DNA from: Gammaproteobacteria bacterium
GTDB taxonomy: Bacteria; Pseudomonadota; Gammaproteobacteria; Arenicellales; JAOTYS01
NCBI GenBank assembly: GCA_029861795.1
Contig: JAOTYS010000067.1
Location: 1-14,762, forward strand
Reading direction: 5' to 3'
Length of the DNA: 14,762 bases
The notes beneath the pieces were generated by a model. That model saw nothing but the letters and a program-made list of their open reading frames with translations. It was not told the origin of the DNA and made no database searches. Positions 1 to 6,210 of this stretch are shown here, piece after piece (the stretch's first letter is position 1; every line of letters begins with the position of its first letter). A program made the position numbers and the translations under genes.

Positions 1-222
1 CAGCGCACGCGTGCTGCCATACACGGTATAGCGTAGCGCCTCTTCGTCATCCGGCAATATTGGGAGACGGGAGTTCTGATAGATAAAGTCTACCGCATCA
101 TTGTGGGCGGTGTAGTCTGGACCGGCGCCAATGGGTAGCAGCTCTGAGGTGTTATAGAAATAGAAAAAAGATATTGAGAATACGACGACACTAAGCAAAA
201 AGGTCTTAAGCCCAGCGTTCAT
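1..222 (-). CDS. Membrane glycosyltransferase-like protein, N-terminal part (runs off window)
   Basis: Only the first 74 codons are present; the gene continues beyond the left edge. The protein starts MNAGLKTFLLSVVVFSISFF, a signal-anchor-like first membrane helix (about residues 5-21). A periplasmic-loop-like stretch follows, with GPDYTAHNDAVDFI and SRLPILPDDEEA. This resembles the first loop of lipid-carrier-dependent glycosyltransferases of the GT-C fold (PMT/ArnT-like and DUF2142-like proteins), which typically reads 'DE..H..y..~la~~grlPvl'. Such enzymes sit in the inner membrane and use polyprenyl-phosphate sugars. I chose the ATG at 222 because an AAGG element lies about 10 nt upstream. 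The gene is 83 nt downstream of the family-4 glycosyltransferase on the same strand and probably shares its transcript. The family assignment is an inference from a short N-terminus. Confidence 0.6.
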   Translation of the reverse strand, partial: MNAGLKTFLLSVVVFSISFFYFYNTSELLPIGAGPDYTAHNDAVDFIYQNSRLPILPDDEEALRYTVYGSTRAL

Positions 223-305
223 TCGAGTATGCCTTGTGCAGACCGCGAGGTCATCGATTCTTATGTGATTTGGGGCTAAGCCGTATGACGCATCTATCGA
301 TGAGC

Positions 306-1481
306 TCAATGATGTTGTGGAATTCCACGACTCCAAGTTTCGATTGCAGTGGAAAAAATCTCCTCATAACCGGCGGCGCATCGATCGATATAATAGGACT
401 CTACGAGTTTCAGGTTGTGTTTAGACATTTTTTGGCGTAAAGGCGCTGTATCGACGAGCGTGTTGCACCGATCGACGAAGGTGTCTAGATCGTTAAGAGC
501 TACCACATAACCGGTAACATTGTTCTTCTGAAAGTCCGTGTGGCCACCAAAATCATAGCAGACAATAGGTAAACCTGAAGCCATAGCCTCAAGAAATACC
601 AGTCCAAATCCTTCGTGTTGGCTAGTTGATACATAAATGTCACACATGCGAAGAATCTTATACTTCTCAGCTTCTTCTACTTGACCCATGAATAGCACTT
701 TAGGCGTCACTCTAATCGCGGCCGCATGGCGTCGCAATTCTTGTTCCCGTGGCCCCGACCCAATGATGAGTAGTCTCGCATGCTCATCTTGGAGCTTGGA
801 CATTACGGTAATCAGTTGATCGACGGCCTTCCGTGAGACTAGTCTTCCGACAGTGATCAACAGTTTGTGGTGAGAATTTAGCCCGTAATGTTCCCTTGAT
901 CCGATGTTGGTTGCCGGACGTCGAATCCCCAGTGGAATGCACGTGCCCTCAATCTCCGGTGTGTAATAACGTTGAATGTTGCCGTGGGTGTCCTGTGAGT
1001 TTGGGATAACTGTATGGGCGCGACGCAGCAGTCTCCGTACTGCGAATCGCAGCACAAGGTGGCGATGGGGCGACAGAAATTTGCTGGGATCATACACATC
1101 TCCGCCGTGCACCGATAATACATGCGGCATACCCCAGGCGTGTGCTAGATTGTCTCCAACTGGTCCACTTGGTAGCACAAAGTGTGTATTAATAACGTCG
1201 AATGGTGTGCTCTTCCCCAACCGTCTTCCTATCCGAATGCCCTGGGGAATATACGAAAACATAGACACTAGGCTTGCCACCGCGCGCTGCTTGCGCAAAT
1301 ACACGGGGACTCGTATCACCCGGACTTCATTCTCCATTACTTCTGAGGGCGACCCCGGGCCGCGCGACGTCAACACGGTCACCTCATGGCGTGTGGCTAA
1401 TTCCTCGGCGAGCGAAGCCATGACTACGCCACCACCTCCACCAAGCGGTGGATATTCGTAATTGCAAAATAGAATTCGCAT
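306..1481 (-). CDS. Family 4 glycosyltransferase (GT-B fold)
   Basis: This is a complete 391-residue retaining glycosyltransferase of the GT4/WcaL-PimA-like type, a cytoplasmic or membrane-associated enzyme moving a sugar from a nucleotide-sugar to a growing glycan. The N-terminus MRILFCNYEYPPLGGGGG carries the glycine-rich acceptor-domain loop of GT4 proteins. A central VGRLVSRKAVDQL (about 211-223) opens the second Rossmann domain. HEGFGLVFLEAMASGLP provides the EX7E pair at E290 and E298, which binds the donor. The open frame extends upstream to a TTG at 1532, but that adds 17 unrelated residues before the conserved MRIL start, so the ATG at 1481 is preferred; no clear Shine-Dalgarno is visible. 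The downstream neighbour is another glycosyltransferase-like gene, and the divergent unit encodes an acyltransferase, flippase-like protein and amidotransferase. The sugar cannot be deduced. Confidence 0.9.
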   Translation of the reverse strand: MRILFCNYEYPPLGGGGGVVMASLAEELATRHEVTVLTSRGPGSPSEVMENEVRVIRVPVYLRKQRAVASLVSMFSYIPQGIRIGRRLGKSTPFDVINTHFVLPSGPVGDNLAHAWGMPHVLSVHGGDVYDPSKFLSPHRHLVLRFAVRRLLRRAHTVIPNSQDTHGNIQRYYTPEIEGTCIPLGIRRPATNIGSREHYGLNSHHKLLITVGRLVSRKAVDQLITVMSKLQDEHARLLIIGSGPREQELRRHAAAIRVTPKVLFMGQVEEAEKYKILRMCDIYVSTSQHEGFGLVFLEAMASGLPIVCYDFGGHTDFQKNNVTGYVVALNDLDTFVDRCNTLVDTAPLRQKMSKHNLKLVESYYIDRCAAGYEEIFSTAIETWSRGIPQHH

Positions 1482-1801
1482 CTTGACATTAACGGTGTCT
1501 AAGCGCCTCAGTCTGCTTGTTCCAAGTCCCAACGTTGGCCGTCGGGTTGATGAGACGGTGTGATCAGAGAGAAGAGTCTGCCCACAATGGCGCTATGTTT
1601 CCCGCGCGGCGTATGATGCGTATAGCGTTCGCATTTGGCAAGAGCATATTCATTGTGTGGATCATCTATCGGCCATCTCTGGTGTGGTATTGTTCAAACA
1701 AATCAGAGATGTTGTAGAACATTCGGGTGCCGTCAGCTACACTGTTGCATCAATAGCTATGACAGGTGAGTCCTACAAAGAAGTCGATACATCCATTGCT
1801 T
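1482..1801. other. Divergent intergenic region, with a start-less open frame
   Basis: This 320-bp stretch separates the minus-strand glycosyltransferase from the plus-strand acyltransferase and must hold their promoters, though I see no strong -35/-10 pair in either direction. On the plus strand one frame stays open from 1564 to a TGA at 1813-1815 (83 codons). Its only ATG is at 1759, yet it reads fairly protein-like near the end (SGAVSYTVASIAMTGESYKE). It may be a chance open frame or a decayed remnant of a gene displaced when the cluster was assembled. I recognise no family. A short TTGTT-CA-AACAA inverted repeat lies near 1689-1700. Confidence 0.4.
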
Positions 1802-2557
1802 ATGTCGACTATTGATAGCGAGAAGCTGATCCGACATAAACTGTCGGCGGGTCGTGGTTCTCCGTTTCAGACCTATAAGAATCTCACCGTTGGCGACGTC
1901 GGGTTGGGTCGATTCGTTCTCTATGAATTGCTTACCATGTTATTCGGGCCGATGCCGGGCGGAATCGGTTTCTGGTTGCGCAAGAAGTGCTATCCGCCAC
2001 TGTTCAGAAGTGTGGGTAGAGGTCTCATTATTGGCCGTAACGTCGTTATTCGACACCCTAGTAATATTGTAATCGGCGATAACGTAACCATTGACGACAA
2101 TTCACTCATTGATGGACGCGGCGCCGGCGATACAGGGCTGGTGTTAGAAGACGAGGTGATTATCAACCGAAATTGCATGATCCAGGCTAAGGGTGGGCGA
2201 ATTCGACTGGGCAGGCGTACCACGGTTGGTAGTAATTCGGTGATTGTGTCGACAGCGGGGGTGGAGTTGGGAGAGGCGGTGATGACAGCAGGGAACTGCT
2301 ATGTGAGCGCAGGCGCGTACCGGGTGGACGGGCAGCCGGCCGCGATCATGGACCAGGATGCATATTCCGACGGTCCGATTTCCATAGGCGACGGCGCGTG
2401 GCTGGGTACAGGAGTGATTGTGCTGGACGGAGTGAGCGTGGGGAAAGGCGCGGTGATCGGTGCGAATGCGGTGGTGAATAAGGATATCCCAGATGCTGCG
2501 ATTGCGGCGGGTGTGCCAGTTAGGGTTCTGCGAACGCGACGAAATGTGGCGTATTGA
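1802..2557 (+). CDS. Hexapeptide-repeat acyltransferase (left-handed beta-helix)
   Basis: The protein (251 residues from this start) is dominated by imperfect hexapeptide turns from about residue 78 to the end: VIRHPSNIVIGDNVTI, IRLGRRTTVGSNSVI, ISIGDGAWLGTGVIVLDGVS, VGKGAVIGANAVV, finishing with the usual D-IPDAAIAAGVPVRVL C-terminus. This is the trimeric left-handed beta-helix of serine/sugar O-acetyltransferases (CysE/WcaF/LacA type), which transfer acetyl from acetyl-CoA; in this setting the acceptor is probably a sugar of the surface glycan. Where most members have a catalytic His in an SH-x-H-like loop, this one reads SAGAYRVDGQ, so the usual His is absent and activity or mechanism is uncertain. 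The frame can start at GTG 1766 (12 more residues); neither start has a good Shine-Dalgarno, and ATG 1802 was preferred. The flippase-like gene follows after 48 nt on the same strand. Confidence 0.85.
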   Translation: MSTIDSEKLIRHKLSAGRGSPFQTYKNLTVGDVGLGRFVLYELLTMLFGPMPGGIGFWLRKKCYPPLFRSVGRGLIIGRNVVIRHPSNIVIGDNVTIDDNSLIDGRGAGDTGLVLEDEVIINRNCMIQAKGGRIRLGRRTTVGSNSVIVSTAGVELGEAVMTAGNCYVSAGAYRVDGQPAAIMDQDAYSDGPISIGDGAWLGTGVIVLDGVSVGKGAVIGANAVVNKDIPDAAIAAGVPVRVLRTRRNVAY

Positions 2558-2605
2558 CCTCGTTAGCACTACCGCGATCGACCAAGCCTGCCGTAGGTAT
2601 TACCG

Positions 2606-3607
2606 ATGTCCGCACTTGCTATAAAGACCCGAATCCTGTTTGCGCTAAAGCTGGCAGTGACTGTGCTGCTTTGCGTCGTTATTTTGTGGAATGCGGATTG
2701 GATTGCGCTAACCCAGACATTTCGCAAGGTCGATGTGCTTCTATTGCTAGTGGTATTTGTGTGCATGGTGCTTTGCGTCACCTTGAGTGCATACAAGTGG
2801 CAAAGTCTGCTGAAAATCCACGACGCTGAATTTGGCTTCAATAAACTCCATAAGTATTACTTCATCGCGATGTTCTTCAATAATTTTCTACCGACGAGCA
2901 TAGGCGGTGACGGCTATCGGATATACAAAACGCTTGACAATGATCGGTCGAGAACCAGTGCGGTAGTTGCGGTCTTGATGGAACGTATATCAGGAATCCT
3001 ATCTTTAATGTGTATTGGATACTTGGGTGGGATAGCAGGCTACTTGCTACATGGAAACCCTTTGTCGAAGTACGTGGTTTACATAGGGTCCGTTGGTTTG
3101 GCGCTTTCTATACCAATAGTATTTTTGCTACATCACGGTAAGTTACTGCAGCGTTTAAAGCACTGGAAACGATTTCCCGCGGCGCTTAGGAAGGTCACAG
3201 GTCTTCTTGGCGATTATTCACGAAAACCAATCCAGTCGTTTTGGATTGTGATAATTTCGTTTGTGTTTCATGCGTTCTCGTTGTTTTGGATGTTGACTTT
3301 GATACATGCAGTGGGCGGCTCGATGTCTGTTTTCGACCTGGCAGTGGTGAGTGCCTTACTGAGCGTGATCGCAATAGTTCCACTATCGATAAATGGCATA
3401 GGCTTGGTAGACGGTTCGTTTATCTACCTCGCCGGGCAATTTGGTCTTGGATATGAGATCGCACTAATGGTGATGTTGTTGCACCGGGCGTTACTTATTC
3501 CGATTAGCCTGGTGGGCGGCATATTCTACGCATTGACACGCAGAGATGCGCCGGACAAAGAGGTAGTACAAGTCGATGGTTTATCTTCCACCAAAGGGAG
3601 TTACTAA
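2606..3607 (+). CDS. Flippase-like membrane protein (LPG-synthase transmembrane / YbhN-AglD family)
   Basis: A 333-residue, mostly hydrophobic polytopic inner-membrane protein with roughly seven to eight spans, the first two at about residues 12-28 and 43-62. Two family signatures of the lysylphosphatidylglycerol synthase TM region (PF03706, formerly UPF0104) are visible: NNFLPTSIGGDGYRIYK at 92-108 and PLSINGIGLVDGSF at 259-272, matching the usual 'N..LP...GGD.~R' and 'P~s~~G~G~.eg'. Members without the catalytic domain occur in many glycan loci and are thought to move or anchor lipid-linked substrates; the exact role here is inferred from context. ATG 2606 follows a TAGGT element. The stop overlaps the next start as TAATG, so translation is probably coupled to the amidotransferase. 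The gene is visibly AT-rich compared with guaBA. Confidence 0.9.
   Translation: MSALAIKTRILFALKLAVTVLLCVVILWNADWIALTQTFRKVDVLLLLVVFVCMVLCVTLSAYKWQSLLKIHDAEFGFNKLHKYYFIAMFFNNFLPTSIGGDGYRIYKTLDNDRSRTSAVVAVLMERISGILSLMCIGYLGGIAGYLLHGNPLSKYVVYIGSVGLALSIPIVFLLHHGKLLQRLKHWKRFPAALRKVTGLLGDYSRKPIQSFWIVIISFVFHAFSLFWMLTLIHAVGGSMSVFDLAVVSALLSVIAIVPLSINGIGLVDGSFIYLAGQFGLGYEIALMVMLLHRALLIPISLVGGIFYALTRRDAPDKEVVQVDGLSSTKGSY
3594..3600 (+). promoter_or_regulatory. Ribosome binding site of the amidotransferase gene
   Basis: AAGGGAG lies 6 nt before ATG 3607, inside the end of the upstream reading frame. It is one of only two convincing Shine-Dalgarno sequences in the window and fixes the start that places Cys at position 2. 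Confidence 0.75.
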
Positions 3608-5583
3608 TGTGCGGCATTAGTGGTTTGGTAAGCACGTCGGCAGTGACGCAGAACATCATTCAGAAAATGAATGATGCGATTGCGCATCGTGGTCCCGATG
3701 GAGAAGGCGTCGAGGTGATGGGTAATGTTGGCCTCGGTCATAGGAGGCTCTCGATCATCGACATCGAGGGTGGGTTCCAGCCAATGGCGAATGCCGACGG
3801 TAGTGTATGGATAACCTTCAATGGAGAGATATACAACTACCGTGAACTGCGGAGAAAGTTGGAGCCGGAGTATCGTTTCGCTACAAAAAGCGACACGGAA
3901 GTAGTTTTGCATCTCTATGAGAAAGAAGGCGTGCATTGCTTGAACAAATTGCGCGGGATGTTTGCGTTCGCCATCTACGACTGCCGCAACCGCAAGTTAT
4001 TTCTCGCACGCGATCATCTGGGGCAGAAACCGTTGTATTACTTTGATATCGACGGTGACCTTGGTTTCGCGTCGGAGATCAAGGCATTGCTTGCCATCAA
4101 GCCCGCGCTTCGAGAACTCGACGAACAGGCTCTACACGAATACCTAACGCTGCGGATAATTACGCCTCCGCGCTCAATGTTTCGGCGCGTTAGGAAACTG
4201 CCCCCAGGCCATTATCTTGTGTACCAGAACGGACAGCGTCACATTGAGCGATATTGGGACCTGCGCTACCAACCTAAGATAAAGGAAGGTTTCAAAGAAG
4301 TATGCGAAGAGCTCGATCGGCAGATCTCGGAAGCGGTGCAATATAACTTGGTAAGTGACGTTCGTGTGGGTGCGTTTTTGAGCGGTGGCATGGACTCTAG
4401 CCTGATTGTAGCCATGATGAGTCACTACAGCGACGGACCTATAGCCACGTTCTCAGGTGAGGTTCCATACGAGAATTACAGCGAGTTACCCTATGCCCGT
4501 ACCGTGGTAGACCGATATCGGTGTGATGGCCATGAAATTACGATTTCCCCTTCGTTAGTAAAGACTTTACCCGAGTTGGTTTGGCATTTAGATGAGCCAT
4601 CCGACCCTTTATCGGTATGTATGTATTACATTGCCAAGCTCGCTCGCGCTCATGTAAAAGTTGTGCTGGGCGGGGACGGAGGGGACGAGTTGTTTGGTGG
4701 CTATGACCGCTATTTTGGGAACCGATATGTTTCATATTACGCACTGTTGCCTGCATTTCTGCGTAAGCGGCTATTCGAACACATGCTTAGATTGGTCCCT
4801 GAGGGTTTTTGGTATAGGAGTGCGAGCCATAAATTGAAGTGGATGCACCAGATGTCTTTCTTTGATGCTGGGCTTCGCTACGCCAAGAGTTTAGGTTATT
4901 TCTACTTCTCGGATCGCTATAGAGACGAGCTTTATGCACCCAAGCTCCAGCGGGCTGCGAGATTATTCGATCCAGAGGCTGCAATAGAGGCTTATTTCGA
5001 TAGCACTAATGCCCAGGAGTTGATCGATAAAATGTTGTACGCTGATAGTATGACGCGCATGCCCGATCACCCGGTGATGATCTCGGATCGAATGACCATG
5101 GCCCATGGGCTCGAGGCAAGATCACCTTTCATGGATCACAAACTGACGGAGTTTTGTGCGCGTATTCCGCCGCAGTACAAGGTGAGACGTCACAGGTTGC
5201 GCTATATCCAGACCCAGATCGCTAAGCGCCATTTGCCTAGTGCCTTAATTACGAGAAAAAAGCAGGGATTCTCGTCTCCACTTACCTACTTGTTGGCAGA
5301 CGAATTTAAGATTCTGTACAAAGCGTTCCTCAATCGATCCCGTTTGGTGGAGGATGGGTATTTTGAGCCAAAAGCGATCGAGAATATGCTCGCCGAGCAC
5401 ATTAACGGAAAGGCCGATCACGGCCAACGCTTATGGCAGTTGTGCAACTCCGAGGTATGGTATCGAATGTATATCGATGGCCAGGCCTCGGAAGATATTC
5501 GAGCTGTGCTGCAGCAATCGGAGTGCCGCCCTGGGCAGCGCAATGAACAGCCGAAAGCCAGACCAGCTCATGCTTTGAACTGA
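3607..5583 (+). CDS. AsnB-type glutamine-dependent amidotransferase
   Basis: This 658-residue enzyme has the two-domain layout of glutamine-hydrolysing asparagine synthetases. The N-terminal class II glutaminase has its nucleophile Cys2 (MCGISG) and the HRGPDGEG (27-34), HRRLSIID (45-52), NGEIYNY (72-78) and KSDTEV (94-99) segments, all intact. The C-terminal ATP-pyrophosphatase domain has the PP-loop LSGGMDSS at 258-265 and GGDGGDELFGGY from 355. It activates a carboxylate with ATP and transfers ammonia from glutamine. It is about 100 residues longer than E. coli AsnB, as is common for copies in polysaccharide clusters (including the exosortase-A-associated amidotransferases). In this setting the acceptor may be a uronic acid or other glycan carboxylate rather than aspartate, but sequence alone does not decide. 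It is coupled by TAATG to the flippase-like gene and converges with the carbamoyltransferase unit. Confidence 0.92.
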   Translation: MCGISGLVSTSAVTQNIIQKMNDAIAHRGPDGEGVEVMGNVGLGHRRLSIIDIEGGFQPMANADGSVWITFNGEIYNYRELRRKLEPEYRFATKSDTEVVLHLYEKEGVHCLNKLRGMFAFAIYDCRNRKLFLARDHLGQKPLYYFDIDGDLGFASEIKALLAIKPALRELDEQALHEYLTLRIITPPRSMFRRVRKLPPGHYLVYQNGQRHIERYWDLRYQPKIKEGFKEVCEELDRQISEAVQYNLVSDVRVGAFLSGGMDSSLIVAMMSHYSDGPIATFSGEVPYENYSELPYARTVVDRYRCDGHEITISPSLVKTLPELVWHLDEPSDPLSVCMYYIAKLARAHVKVVLGGDGGDELFGGYDRYFGNRYVSYYALLPAFLRKRLFEHMLRLVPEGFWYRSASHKLKWMHQMSFFDAGLRYAKSLGYFYFSDRYRDELYAPKLQRAARLFDPEAAIEAYFDSTNAQELIDKMLYADSMTRMPDHPVMISDRMTMAHGLEARSPFMDHKLTEFCARIPPQYKVRRHRLRYIQTQIAKRHLPSALITRKKQGFSSPLTYLLADEFKILYKAFLNRSRLVEDGYFEPKAIENMLAEHINGKADHGQRLWQLCNSEVWYRMYIDGQASEDIRAVLQQSECRPGQRNEQPKARPAHALN

Positions 5584-5595
5584 CCAGTTCAAAGC
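5572..5595. terminator. Hairpin between convergent units, possible bidirectional terminator
   Basis: GCTTTGAACT (5572-5581) and its exact complement AGTTCAAAGC (5586-5595) flank a 4-nt GACC loop, giving a 10-bp perfect stem that spans the amidotransferase stop codon (TGA 5581-5583). It lies between two convergent transcription units, where a terminator is expected. Neither side has a proper U-tract, so intrinsic termination is uncertain; it could instead protect 3' ends. Confidence 0.5.
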
Positions 5596-5614
5596 TTGCC
5601 TTCAAACGCCGCTG

Positions 5615-5764
5615 TTAGAATAAGGTGTAGATAAACGGGGCGACTGCAGATCCTTGGGTAAGCACGATCAGCGCACCCAACAACAGCAACACGATGATGA
5701 TGGGCGCGAGCCAGAACTTCTTGCGTTCCTTCATAAAATCCCAGAGATCTCTTAGGAATTCCAT
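5615..5764 (-). CDS. Small membrane protein, DUF5989-like
   Basis: A 49-residue protein: MEFLRDLWDFMKERKKFW, then a single hydrophobic segment (about residues 19-36, LAPIIIVLLLLGALIVL) and a short tail ending in SAVAPFIYTLF. The amphipathic, basic N-terminus followed by 'KKFWL-P-I-hydrophobic' and the 'G.A.APFIYTLF' tail match my recollection of DUF5989 proteins, which accompany carbamoyltransferase and SxtJ-like genes in many glycan and natural-product loci. Its molecular role is unknown; it is probably an inner-membrane partner of the carbamoyltransferase module. The ATG at 5764 overlaps the SxtJ-like stop as TAATG, strong evidence that this short frame is translated. It is easily missed because of its size. 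Confidence 0.85.
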   Translation of the reverse strand: MEFLRDLWDFMKERKKFWLAPIIIVLLLLGALIVLTQGSAVAPFIYTLF

Positions 5765-6168
5765 TAGAATGGTTTCTCCATTTGCGAAGGTGGTCTGTTA
5801 CTGCTGGCAACTCTGTAAGTTGATTTTTCTGAGTCCATTCGCCGTGTCATCGGGTCGCGGCCACGCAGGCGGATTATCCATCCAGTTGGAAGTACTATCA
5901 AATAGAAGACAAATCCTAATATGATTCGACTCATGATAGCGTTCATGACTAGGCCGAATCGCATCCAGAGGCGGTAGAAGGGCCCCATGGTGGCTGGTGC
6001 GGCCAGTGCCCATGCACTGACGACACCACCAATAATCCAGGGCCACAACGGAAATCCCACACTCAGCACCAGGGGGAACACCACCCCGAACAACCCCGCC
6101 ACGATGGCGCTGAAGGTCAGGCCAAATCGACGCAGTCCTTGGGAATCCAGCTCGGGAATTTCAGTCAT
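5764..6168 (-). CDS. SxtJ-like membrane protein
   Basis: A 134-residue inner-membrane protein with three predicted hydrophobic segments at about residues 15-36, 41-58 and 78-100, a WMRFG linker after the second, and a basic FYLIVLPTGWIIRLRGRDP end to the third. This layout ('W...G.~~~...~ilg~vFy....P.g...R~.g.DP') is that of the SxtJ family, named from saxitoxin clusters where the gene lies next to the carbamoyltransferase sxtI, and also common beside carbamoyltransferases in proteobacterial polysaccharide loci. No enzymatic motif is visible. It lies 42 nt after the carbamoyltransferase and is coupled by TAATG to the DUF5989-like gene, so the three are almost certainly co-expressed. A role as membrane anchor or substrate presenter is inference. 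Confidence 0.85.
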   Translation of the reverse strand: MTEIPELDSQGLRRFGLTFSAIVAGLFGVVFPLVLSVGFPLWPWIIGGVVSAWALAAPATMGPFYRLWMRFGLVMNAIMSRIILGFVFYLIVLPTGWIIRLRGRDPMTRRMDSEKSTYRVASSNRPPSQMEKPF

Positions 6169-6210
6169 AGTTTCAAGTGTCTCTCGATCTCGGAAGTCGG
6201 AGTCGCGTCC

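Noticed and set aside
976..1461. 161-codon plus-strand frame inside the glycosyltransferase
   Set aside because: It is antisense to a clear GT4 enzyme and its translation has no recognisable features.
1517..1717. 66-codon plus-strand frame in the divergent intergenic region
   Set aside because: No family resemblance, no ribosome binding site, and it overlaps the other open frame in the same stretch; chance is the simplest explanation.
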